DNA from: JAABVY01 sp964496505 | GTDB taxonomy: Bacteria > Zixibacteria > MSB-5A5 > JAABVY01 | Direction: 5' to 3' | Assembly (NCBI GenBank): GCA_964496505.1 | Contig: CAZBZV010000019.1 | Location: 1 to 58,524 of the forward strand | Length of the DNA stretch: 58,524 nucleotides | In this document: one piece after another, positions 25,421 to 33,451 of the stretch | How positions within the stretch are numbered: position 1 is the first letter of the stretch | Layout: the number at the start of each line of letters is the position of its first letter | The notes under the pieces: generated by a model | Database searches by the model: none | The model's input: the letters and a program-made list of their open reading frames with translations, nothing else | Told to the model about the DNA's origin: nothing | Made by a program: the position numbers and the translations under genes

Positions 25421-27040
25421 CTAAACCTTCACTTCCTCGCTTTTAACCTCATCAACAGTTTTTTGTAATGCTTCACTGGCCGGATTCTTTCTGCGGGAAA
25501 ATCTGTGAATAAAACTTCGCACAAAATCTCTTTCATCATTATCGAAGAACTTGTGCCAGTAGATTACAGCCGATCCGGCCAGCATTAAGATTGCAGCCGG
25601 GATGTTCACTGCGGGTCTGGTTATGGCCGAGAGAAGGAATCCTGCACCCATCATAAAGGCCGACCATACAATCAAATCGAATTTGAATTTTGGCTTAAGT
25701 CCTGAAAGCATTGATGATAACCGCCTGAATATTATCAGATAAAGGCCCAGATCGATTGCAACCCGTATAGTCCAGGCTATCGCGGCGCCCAATATACCAA
25801 GGCATTTAACCATCAGATACAGCATCACAAGATAAATCGGCAGTTCTATCATGTGCAGTTTGGCGGTAATATCGGGACGTCCCATCGCCTGCACCGCGCT
25901 TGAGGGCACCTGCCCGATAGAATTAATCAGTTTGCCCAGCGCCAGAAGCTGCAAAACTATAGCGCTGTGAATTACAAAATCCTTTCCCAGCCAGATACCC
26001 AAAATAGGCTTGGAAAGCACAATCAAAACAAAGATTGCCGGCACAAGGATCATCAAAAGGTATTTTATGGCTCTATCAAAAAGCTGTATGAATTTCTCAT
26101 GCTGCTCGCGGGCATACATACTCATAGCCGGAAAGGCCACAGCCAGAACACTTCCTGTAATAATCAGAACCTTGGAAACCAGCTCATACGGAGTGACATA
26201 ATACGCCACCGCCGCCATGGTAACCATTGCGCCTATGATGAACCGATCCATGTATGTCATAATCGGCCATATCAGATGAGACAGGGTCAGCCATCCGCCG
26301 TAGCTCAAAAGCTGCTTTATAAGGCTTAAATCGGGTATTGAGGGACGAATCATGCCCGGCAGAGTACGAACGCAGAGATACATGTAGGCCAGAAGACCCA
26401 GAAGACGGCTGCCTATCAGCACCGCCACAATCGGAAAGAGGCTGTGGGAGAAGGGAAGTACAATAAGCGGAGCTATGAAGGCGGTCAAATAGGTCGGCAC
26501 TTTGATATAATTGACGATATCGAAACGCTGCTGAGCTTCCAGAATACCCCGCGCTCCCGTTGTCATGGAGACAATCGGAATCGAAAAGGCCAGAAGATAG
26601 AAAGCGTCAATCGACTCTTCCAAAAGGAATGAGGGTATATTGAGCACGCTGTTGACCAGCCATGGCGTCAGTAATATGGCGATAGCTGTGCCCAAAACAC
26701 CAAATCCGGCCAGCATCATAAGCGAAGCCCAGATCAGCCGTCCAGCCATCTTAGGGTCGCCCAGACCAAGATACTCCGCCACGAATTTAGTCGTTGCGCG
26801 TCCGAGGCCCATATCGAACAGGCTGAAATAGCCGACCACCATCCAGGCCAGGGTCAAAACCCCGAATCTTTCCACTCCCAGAGCGCCGATTATGATCGGG
26901 ATCGTGATAACCGCAACCACCATGGGGATCAGATGCCCGGCCAGGTTGAAAACGGTATTTTTCGCCAGAAGTTTTCCGGTTAGTTTAAGCGGCGCCGAGA
27001 AGCCTTGCTCAACGGTATTTCGTGAATTGTCCTTATGCAT
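25421..27040 (-). CDS. Wzx-type polysaccharide flippase
   Basis: The protein has 539 residues with about 12-14 membrane spans. It begins LAKNTVFNLAGHLIPMVVAVITIP, typical of the MATE/MVF polysaccharide transporter family, and has the conserved MGLGRATTKFVAEYLG. It should flip lipid-linked repeat units to the periplasm. As first gene it probably carries the promoter of the cluster in the gap at 27041-27314. The ribosome site before ATG 27038-27040 is weak, and a 12-codon open frame (27071 to 27033) overlaps the start. Confidence 0.93.
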   Translation of the reverse strand: MHKDNSRNTVEQGFSAPLKLTGKLLAKNTVFNLAGHLIPMVVAVITIPIIIGALGVERFGVLTLAWMVVGYFSLFDMGLGRATTKFVAEYLGLGDPKMAGRLIWASLMMLAGFGVLGTAIAILLTPWLVNSVLNIPSFLLEESIDAFYLLAFSIPIVSMTTGARGILEAQQRFDIVNYIKVPTYLTAFIAPLIVLPFSHSLFPIVAVLIGSRLLGLLAYMYLCVRTLPGMIRPSIPDLSLIKQLLSYGGWLTLSHLIWPIMTYMDRFIIGAMVTMAAVAYYVTPYELVSKVLIITGSVLAVAFPAMSMYAREQHEKFIQLFDRAIKYLLMILVPAIFVLIVLSKPILGIWLGKDFVIHSAIVLQLLALGKLINSIGQVPSSAVQAMGRPDITAKLHMIELPIYLVMLYLMVKCLGILGAAIAWTIRVAIDLGLYLIIFRRLSSMLSGLKPKFKFDLIVWSAFMMGAGFLLSAITRPAVNIPAAILMLAGSAVIYWHKFFDNDERDFVRSFIHRFSRRKNPASEALQKTVDEVKSEEVKV

Positions 27041-27314
27041 TCAGATATACCTGCCGAGGGAGAAATTTCATGGTTAATCTCTTCCCTGAGTTTTAGTTGG
27101 CTGTAATTCCTATTACCTATCCTTTTCTTTCGGCATTTTGAAACAGATTATTACCGCCTATCCAAAGAAAAACAGTTTGTTCCAGTTTGAAATTATGATG
27201 CGCTTACTTTTATTGATAAACGCAGATGATTTTGGTCTATTTATTTCGGTCAAATTTATATGTTTTTTGGATTTCCTGCCGATATTTTAATTAACAGCGG
27301 GGAATCTTTAGGCC

Positions 27315-27653
27315 ATGGAAATTAAAAAAATATCCGATGTCGATGACTGCCTTGACGGGCTCATAATGAAAAAAATCGATTTCGATCAGCCTGTAGACGA
27401 GAATTTCATTGCCTTCATGGGGCAATTCGGGGAGCTTGAATATCATCCGGATTTCGCCCGGCCTTATTTCAGAATAGATTTCGAAAAGAGTTTTATTTTA
27501 AAGGGTGTAGAAGGAAATCTACAGATAACTCTAATATTATCCCGCGAAAATCCCGATAAGTCTATTACAGACTTTAAAAATCTGCTGGAAGATTATCAGA
27601 TCAGCAAATTCGGGATTGCAGAAAAAATGAATCCGCAGCTTAAACGGGGCTGA
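27315..27653 (+). CDS. small soluble protein, first gene of an unknown operon
   Basis: This 112-residue protein has no signal or membrane span. It is mixed alpha/beta: FDQPVDENFIAFMGQFG, FARPYFRIDFEKSFILKGVEGNLQITLIL and a C-terminal helix SITDFKNLLEDYQ. No family is recognised. The stop is 4 bases before the next gene, and that gene overlaps the third, so the three form an operon. The short size and the ILKGVEGNLQITLIL strand pair suggest a small partner or cofactor-binding subunit, but this is inference only. Confidence 0.6.
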   Translation: MEIKKISDVDDCLDGLIMKKIDFDQPVDENFIAFMGQFGELEYHPDFARPYFRIDFEKSFILKGVEGNLQITLILSRENPDKSITDFKNLLEDYQISKFGIAEKMNPQLKRG

Positions 27654-27657
27654 CAAA

Positions 27658-28248
27658 ATGGATAGTCAGATACCATCTACATCAGAAGTAAACGTTTTGA
27701 CTTCGGGAGGATCGAATATAAAGTTCGAAGCGGTGCGTGAATTCGATCTGAAGAGAATGCGTCATTATCTTAACGGTACCCAAACTGTGCTCCACTGTCA
27801 TCATTACGCTTCTTTATTTACCCAGCTTGCATGTGATGCCGAGCATTTAAAGGGGCCGGCACTTCTTTCTGATGCGGCCGCCGAGACATTTTATCCGATC
27901 CTGAAAGATTACTATATTAACAATAATATAATGGAATTTTCCGACAAAATCTCGATTGCCGAGCAGTATTATGCTTTCAGCGGTCTGGGCGATATCAGAT
28001 TTCAGTTTGCCACCGAGCGCGGAACTGCAATCCTCAAGCACTCGCATATTGATGAGGGCTGGCTTAAAAAATGGGGTGCCAACACAGAACGAGTCAATTT
28101 CATTGGCGAGGGATTCATACGAGCCGCCTGCGCTGCAATCTTCGATTTGAAAATCGACGCTGATATTGCAATAAAAGAGACCCAAAGCATCGTTATGGGC
28201 GCATCCAGATCAAAATTCGAAATCAAATGGCGGGGGCATTATGCTTGA
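27658..28248 (+). CDS. unknown protein, possibly V4R-like, with Cys/His cluster
   Basis: The 196-residue cytoplasmic protein shares its layout with the next gene product: an N-terminal strand-helix, a Cys/His segment (TVLHCHHYASLFTQL here), a central PILKDYY helix region, a glycine turn (AFSGLGDIRF), strands with AILKHSHIDEGW, and GEGFIRAACAAIF at the end. The pattern is compatible with V4R-type small-molecule-binding folds, but the match is by eye. The Cys and His residues could bind a metal or heme. It lies 4 bases after the first gene. Confidence 0.55.
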   Translation: MDSQIPSTSEVNVLTSGGSNIKFEAVREFDLKRMRHYLNGTQTVLHCHHYASLFTQLACDAEHLKGPALLSDAAAETFYPILKDYYINNNIMEFSDKISIAEQYYAFSGLGDIRFQFATERGTAILKHSHIDEGWLKKWGANTERVNFIGEGFIRAACAAIFDLKIDADIAIKETQSIVMGASRSKFEIKWRGHYA

Positions 28249-28834
28249 TAGAGTTAAAGCTATAGAGAACTTTTCCAAAATCAGGGTAGAGGTGGACTCT
28301 CTGGGCCTGATACCGGCTTACGGTGTCATGATTCAGAACCTGCCTTCCGGATTCTGGAACGGTTTCTCACGCAAAATTCTCGATGCGGCCGGGGAGGATC
28401 TTTTTGATGCGGCCGAGGCGCTTCTGGAAAATGCTGCAGCGGAATGCGGTTATCATACCGGTTACGGTATTATGACATCTGATGAGTTCGAGGCGGTTTT
28501 GGGTCCGCAGATAAAAGACAGCAAGCAAGAGCTGCTTCACGGTCTTTATGCCGTCTTCAGCACCTGGGGATGGGCTGATGCGGAGATTGTGGAGCTAGTC
28601 CCGTCTGAAAAAATGATCGTTCATGCATACGACTATTATGAATCGGATATTGATTCTACGGAAAGACATTTCGCACATATGATTAAGGGAATTTCCCGGG
28701 CTTTTATGGACCTGGCATATAGCGAGCCGTATCCCAATGGTCTGGGACGTTATTCATGTGTACAGACAAAAGGAATCGAAAAAGGGGACGATTACGGGGA
28801 ATTCATTGTAAGGCCTGTAAATCCAATCGATTAG
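28241..28834 (+). CDS. paralogue of the preceding protein, unknown
   Basis: The protein has 197 residues and begins 8 bases before the preceding stop, with GGGGG as ribosome site. Its CGYHTGYGI segment corresponds to CHHYASL of the neighbour; AVFSTWGWADAEIVELVPSE and MIVHAYDYYESD correspond to the glycine turn and HSH strand. IKGISRAFMDLAYSEPYPNG closes the domain. The two proteins probably arose by duplication and may form a heterodimer. No enzyme family is claimed. Confidence 0.6.
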   Translation: MLDRVKAIENFSKIRVEVDSLGLIPAYGVMIQNLPSGFWNGFSRKILDAAGEDLFDAAEALLENAAAECGYHTGYGIMTSDEFEAVLGPQIKDSKQELLHGLYAVFSTWGWADAEIVELVPSEKMIVHAYDYYESDIDSTERHFAHMIKGISRAFMDLAYSEPYPNGLGRYSCVQTKGIEKGDDYGEFIVRPVNPID

Positions 28835-28945
28835 GCTGCTTCAGTCGAAATCAATTGTCCAATACCGAACGTTAATCCCTGAGAGAACGCCTTTGATTAG
28901 AGCTTTTTATGCTATTCGAAGGTATCATATCTTTTCTGAAATTAC

Positions 28946-28973
28946 TTGCGAATTGTGTTCAAACCCTTATATT
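28946..28973 (+). promoter_or_regulatory. promoter for the SRP RNA candidate
   Basis: TTGCGA (28946-28951) and TATATT (28968-28973) lie 16 bases apart, giving a start near 28980. Confidence 0.6.
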
Positions 28974-28980
28974 TTAATCG

Positions 28981-29125
28981 AATAAGCATATTGCGTCTGG
29001 TAAGAATACACACCCTATATAGCGGCTTGCGCCAAAAAGAAAGCCTGTTATAAGACCACGGAAGGCAGCAAGCATAGGCGAATGATATGCGCAAGGCACT
29101 TTAAAAGAAGCTCTTCGGAGCTTGT
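28981..29125 (+). ncRNA. ffs: candidate small SRP RNA (4.5S-like)
   Basis: The central part reads GCCT, then a ~28-base apical region with CGGAAGGCAGCAAGC, then AGGC, enclosed by CTTGCGC (29026-29032) and GCGCAAG (29089-29095). This is the extended-hairpin layout of SRP RNA: a GGAA tetraloop followed by the AGCA of the conserved internal loop, then AGGCGAATGATATGCGC, close to the GGCAGATGACGCG tail of E. coli 4.5S RNA. A UUCG-capped hairpin AAGCTC / GAGCTT follows. The 5' half of the internal loop (AAGACCA) departs from the usual TCAGG, so the call is not certain. The RNA would bind Ffh for membrane targeting. Confidence 0.55.
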
Positions 29126-29236
29126 GGGGGAATATTCATTATAGGAATACTTATCTGTTTCGCATTTTAATTAGAAATTTCTGAGACGCAAAAAATATAT
29201 CTTTAAGCTATAATGCCCTCTGGGCTGGGAGGAAGT

Positions 29237-32200
29237 ATGAAACGAATTATACTGTTTTTTTCAGTTTGCATCCTGATTTCCTTCGCGGGCAATCTGGCCG
29301 CGCAGGATTCGGATTGCGATCCACCTCAAATTTTATGCCCCGAAACACCGTTTGAGCTGACAATGTGCGGTGCCGGAGAGGTCTGTATCGATCTGCCGGT
29401 GATCGAAAGCAGCTCGCCCTACAATGTTATTGCCCCGAATGCCATAGTCAATAAACGTGCCAGCACCATGTGCTATCCGGTCGATTCATCGGGCACCTAT
29501 ATCTTTACTATAATCGCCCAGAATGAATGTGGCGCGGACACATGCGAGATCACTGCAATCGTGACTATCAACGAGCCGCCGGTGATCGACTGCCCGGCAG
29601 AAGCATTCTCCAGAACACTGTGCGAACCGGACTCAATCTGTATTGACCTACCGATTGCCGACGCCGACGAGGTTACCGTATCGGGAGGAGTATGGTCCGA
29701 AGGCAAGTTCTGTTTTGATGCCGATTTCAGCGATACCTATGTATTTCTCGTAACGGCCTCCAATGGCTGCGGCACTGTTGAATGTGAACTGACATTTAAT
29801 GTGGAAATTATAGATCCGCCTATTATCGACTGCCCCTTAGTTGAACTTTCAGAGACTATTTGCGGGCCGGGCGAGGTCTGTATTGATCTGCCGATTTCGA
29901 ATTATGATGATGTTATGGTTGACGGCGATGCGGTCTGGAGCGAGGATCAGCTTTGCTTCACCGCTGAAACAAGCGGCTTCTACACCTTCACAGTTACCGC
30001 CTCCAATGAATGCCATACAACTGAATGCGGTCTGGGAATTAATGTTATGATTCTGGATGCGCCCTTTATAACCTGCCCCGAAGAGCCGATTGAACTCTTG
30101 CTCTGCGAGGAAGGTCAGACCGGTATCTATCTTCCGATCTCCTATCCGGGCGAAGTTACAGTTCTTCCCGACGACACGTTAACATTCTGGCAGAGCGATA
30201 CTCTTTATTCTTATATCTTTGAGCCGGGAGAATATTCCTTTACTGTAGTTGCTGAAAACCTCTGCGGTGCTGACACATGCGATATAACTGCAATGGTCCA
30301 ATTCGGAACTGTGCCCGAAATCACATGTCCGGAAGATACCGCCGAATTCCTGCTTTGCGAGCCGGATACGGTTTGTATCGACCTGCCGATTGAGAATCCC
30401 GGACAGGTCACGGTTCAGGGAGATGCTTACTGGCTGGACGGCGTACTGTGCTTTGAGCCGGCGTTTCCTATGGATCAGACCAGCAGCACATATTACAATT
30501 TCACCGTTATAGCAGAAGACTTCTGCGGCGCGGACACATGTGATGTGGTTGTCTGGATCGAAACAACCCCGCCTCCTGAGATCGATTGTCCCGAAGAAAC
30601 TATCGATATAACCGCCTGTGTTGAGGAACTGGTTGAGATACCTGTGGCAATTTTATATGCCGAGACAATCGATGTCCTGGGCGGTACTTATGAAGAAGGC
30701 GCTGTAAGCTTCATGGCCGACACATCACAACTCAGACACATCAGGATTATCGCCTCGAGTCTTTGCGGGACAGATACATGCGAATTCTATGTCGATCTCA
30801 CAGTGCAGGATGTGCCCGAACCGGCCTTCAGCATCGACTCAACCTCACAGGGTGTTACCCCGGTAATGGTCTACTTCAGCAATGATACTGAAATGGAAGG
30901 CGATGTAACCTTCGAATGGGACTTCGGTGATGGCGAAACCAGCACCGAATTCGAGCCTGCGCATGCCTACGATTCCAATGGCTGTTATGATGTCAGTCTT
31001 ACGGCGACAAATCAGTGCGGCAACGCGGAATTGATTGTCGAGGACTTCGTCTGCATCAAAGATGCCCAGATCGTAATCCCAACCACCGAGTGGATTCTGA
31101 TTTACTGCGAGGCTCCGATTCTTGATGAAGTGCCTCTGGATCCGGGGGATATAATCAGTGCCTACGATCCTCAGGGCGTGCTTTGCGGTATGGGTATGGT
31201 CAAGCAGGATGGCAGCTATGGATTCCTGCCGATCTATCGTGACGATCCCACCTCTCCGGATGTCGATGAGGGCGCGGAGCCTGGCGATCCGATTTCATTC
31301 GAAATCAACTTCGAGCCGGTCTATGCCACGCCGCAGGTGATCTGGACCGAAAACGGCGACCGTATCGAGGTCTGCGACTTCTCGACCGAAAAATGCGCCA
31401 GCATAAACATCACCATGGGCTGGACCCTGGTATCATGGAATGTAGCATATACCGCTGATATCGAGGACTTCGTTGATCTTCTGGGCGGGCCGGAATGTGT
31501 GAGTGTGATCCTCGGCTTCGATCAGGGCGCTCTGACATACAATCCCGATCTGCCCCAGTTCTCAACTCTGGATTATGTTGATTATTATCACGGCTACTGG
31601 ATTTACGGCGAATGTATGCCGGAAATTCTTCCCGAGGTTTGCAGCGGGCCAATCGATCCTGATGAATACATTCCTGTTTACACCGGATGGAATCTTGTGG
31701 GTGTCTGGCTCGATGCTGTGATGCCTATCGCAGATGCCTGGGATTCAATCTTTGATATCCTGCTGGTTGCGCTGGGATATCATGAAGAAGGCGTAACCTG
31801 GCTGCCGGATATGGGCGAATTCAATACATTAACCGAGATTCGTCCCGGTTACGGCTACTGGGCCAAGGTCTCCGAGAACGGTATGCTCGAGTATCCTGGA
31901 TTCGGCGTCGACCTGATGGCTTCCTATTCTCAGGCAGCGCCTTCCAAAGGCGTGATGCCATCGCGCAGATGGATCAACGTTTACGGCGAGAATATCGAAC
32001 TCGACGAAGAAAGTCTTCCCGCCGGCACCAAGATCGAGATATTTGCCAAAGAGAGCGGAATCCGCTGCGGAACCGCTGTCTATGACGGCCAGATGCTGAA
32101 GTTTACGCCGGTATACGGCTACGACCAGTCCGGCATTGCCTCGGCCAATTATCCGGATGAAAACGAGACGCTTAATATCTACGTAGACGGTGAGATGGTA

Positions 32201-32569
32201 TACCCCGAATTGACCTGGACCGAACTGGGCGACTGTATCGATATCAGTGAGCTCTATACCAAGCCCGGCGGTACCAGTCCGATAATCCCGGAACGGTACT
32301 CGCTTTCACAGAACTACCCGAACCCGTTCAACCCGAATACAATCATCAGCTTCGAACTGCCGCAGGCCGGCAATGTCGAGCTGTCGGTGTATAACCTTCT
32401 GGGCCAGAAGGTTGCCACTTTGGTAAACAGTTACCATGATGCGGGTATTTATGAGACCGAATGGGACGGTACCGACGACAGCGGCAACCGCGTATCCTCG
32501 GGAGTTTATCTCTATCGTCTCAATGCCGGAGATTTCGTTGAGACAAAGAAAATGATTCTAACCAAATAA
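29237..32569 (+). CDS. large secreted protein: six Cys repeats, PKD domain, C-terminal sorting domain
   Basis: The 1110-residue protein starts at ATG 29237 behind GGGAGGAAG; an in-frame ATG at 29213 lies before the ribosome site. After the signal peptide (RIILFFSVCILISFAGNLAAQ region) come six repeats of about 85-95 residues, each opening PPxIxCP and containing LCxxxxVCIDLPI, with paired cysteines (CGADTCE). A PKD domain follows (WDFGDGETS). Then come two DUF-like segments with aromatic WxLVxxN strands. The C-terminal ~85 residues have YPNPFNPNT, NLLGQKV, SSGVYLYRL and KKMILTK, the FlgD-like/sorting domain of FCB-group exoproteins. Location is extracellular or cell surface; binding role unknown. 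Confidence 0.9.
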   Translation: MKRIILFFSVCILISFAGNLAAQDSDCDPPQILCPETPFELTMCGAGEVCIDLPVIESSSPYNVIAPNAIVNKRASTMCYPVDSSGTYIFTIIAQNECGADTCEITAIVTINEPPVIDCPAEAFSRTLCEPDSICIDLPIADADEVTVSGGVWSEGKFCFDADFSDTYVFLVTASNGCGTVECELTFNVEIIDPPIIDCPLVELSETICGPGEVCIDLPISNYDDVMVDGDAVWSEDQLCFTAETSGFYTFTVTASNECHTTECGLGINVMILDAPFITCPEEPIELLLCEEGQTGIYLPISYPGEVTVLPDDTLTFWQSDTLYSYIFEPGEYSFTVVAENLCGADTCDITAMVQFGTVPEITCPEDTAEFLLCEPDTVCIDLPIENPGQVTVQGDAYWLDGVLCFEPAFPMDQTSSTYYNFTVIAEDFCGADTCDVVVWIETTPPPEIDCPEETIDITACVEELVEIPVAILYAETIDVLGGTYEEGAVSFMADTSQLRHIRIIASSLCGTDTCEFYVDLTVQDVPEPAFSIDSTSQGVTPVMVYFSNDTEMEGDVTFEWDFGDGETSTEFEPAHAYDSNGCYDVSLTATNQCGNAELIVEDFVCIKDAQIVIPTTEWILIYCEAPILDEVPLDPGDIISAYDPQGVLCGMGMVKQDGSYGFLPIYRDDPTSPDVDEGAEPGDPISFEINFEPVYATPQVIWTENGDRIEVCDFSTEKCASINITMGWTLVSWNVAYTADIEDFVDLLGGPECVSVILGFDQGALTYNPDLPQFSTLDYVDYYHGYWIYGECMPEILPEVCSGPIDPDEYIPVYTGWNLVGVWLDAVMPIADAWDSIFDILLVALGYHEEGVTWLPDMGEFNTLTEIRPGYGYWAKVSENGMLEYPGFGVDLMASYSQAAPSKGVMPSRRWINVYGENIELDEESLPAGTKIEIFAKESGIRCGTAVYDGQMLKFTPVYGYDQSGIASANYPDENETLNIYVDGEMVYPELTWTELGDCIDISELYTKPGGTSPIIPERYSLSQNYPNPFNPNTIISFELPQAGNVELSVYNLLGQKVATLVNSYHDAGIYETEWDGTDDSGNRVSSGVYLYRLNAGDFVETKKMILTK

Positions 32570-32592
32570 TTTTGATTATTTGCTTCGATAAT

Positions 32593-32628
32593 AAGGGACA
32601 GGCCGTAAAGCCTGTCCCTTTTTTTAAT
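32593..32628 (+). terminator. intrinsic terminator after the Cys-repeat exoprotein
   Basis: AAGGGACAGGC pairs with GCCTGTCCCTT around a CGTAAA loop and runs into a T tract. Confidence 0.92.
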
Positions 32629-32652
32629 AATGGGGTCGATTATTCTCTTCTC

Positions 32653-32681
32653 TTGACACATCTATTGAGCAGCCTTATTTT
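32653..32681 (+). promoter_or_regulatory. consensus promoter of a leaderless transcript
   Basis: TTGACA (32653-32658) and TATTTT (32676-32681) are exactly 17 bases apart. The -10 box ends six bases before ATG 32688, so transcription should start at or next to the A of the start codon. Confidence 0.75.
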
Positions 32682-32687
32682 TATCCC

Positions 32688-33350
32688 ATGCCTGAATCCG
32701 AAGAAAGACAAAAGCTGCATATCTGCCGTGACGGCGACTGGATGGGCAAGATCGCCAAGGATTTCAATCATGCCGATCCTGCTACTGTCTACGATCACGA
32801 TAAGAATTCCTACCTGCGTGAAAAACGTCCCGAGAAGAATCTGATGGCGCGCGGGGATGAGGTCTGGGTGCCCGTTCTTCCAACACCGGAATTTCCCACC
32901 AAGGGTAAAAATGGCGGCCCGGTCGATATCAGCGTAACTCTGGCTGTCAGGGAGCAGATCACCACACGTTTGAAAAATACCGAGGGAGAATCGTTGACCA
33001 ATCTCGATTACACCCTCAGGCATCCGGAGCAGGATGAGGAAGTTTCCGCCAGCACGGGCGGTGAGGGACAGGTGGATCAGGAGCTTCCGCCGGGTGTGGA
33101 ATATATGACGGTGGAGCTGGAGGAGAAGGTAATGACCTGGAATATGGGTTATATGGATCCGCCCCGGACTGTCTCGGGATATGCCAACCGCCTGAAAAAC
33201 CTGGGCTATTTCAATCATGATATCCCCGAAAAGAAAAATATGGAACTCTACCGCGCTCTTCGCAGATTCCAGCAGGATAACGATTTATCCCCTACCGGCA
33301 ACGCCGACACCCCGACAATCGACAAACTGGTCGAACTACACGGCTGCTGA
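32688..33350 (+). CDS. LysM-like plus peptidoglycan-binding protein, injection-system type
   Basis: The protein has 220 residues without a signal peptide. Residues ~10-60 (LHICRDGDWMGKIAKDF, MARGDEVWVPVLP) form the LysM-like module seen in proteins linked to type VI secretion and related contractile injection systems. Residues ~155-220 are a PG_binding_1 domain (ANRLKNLGYFN, LRRFQQDNDLSPTG). The middle is beta-rich. In such systems the protein class accompanies spike proteins and effectors, but no tube, sheath or VgrG gene is near. There is no ribosome site; the promoter position implies a leaderless mRNA. Confidence 0.75.
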   Translation: MPESEERQKLHICRDGDWMGKIAKDFNHADPATVYDHDKNSYLREKRPEKNLMARGDEVWVPVLPTPEFPTKGKNGGPVDISVTLAVREQITTRLKNTEGESLTNLDYTLRHPEQDEEVSASTGGEGQVDQELPPGVEYMTVELEEKVMTWNMGYMDPPRTVSGYANRLKNLGYFNHDIPEKKNMELYRALRRFQQDNDLSPTGNADTPTIDKLVELHGC

Positions 33351-33398
33351 TTTTGGCTCTTTCAGCACGAATTAAATTCAAACAATCCGCCGAATCCT

Positions 33399-33426
33399 TT
33401 GACATGCCGCCCGTTTTTCATATCTT
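33399..33426 (+). promoter_or_regulatory. promoter of the saccharopine-dehydrogenase-like gene
   Basis: TTGACA (33399-33404) and TATCTT (33421-33426) are 16 bases apart, followed by a GGAGG site before ATG 33452. Confidence 0.6.
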
Positions 33427-33451
33427 ACCGCCAGCAAAATATGGAGGATAG

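Larger units (their letters stand above)
28835..29236. other. 402 bp intergenic region with SRP RNA candidate
   Basis: The region holds a promoter, an RNA resembling small bacterial SRP RNA, and a -10 element (TATAAT at 29209-29214) for the exoprotein gene. Nothing else was recognised. Confidence 0.6.

Noticed and set aside
18816..27040. Genomic island with integrase or tRNA attachment site
   Set aside because: No integrase, tRNA or direct repeats at the borders; gene style matches the surroundings.
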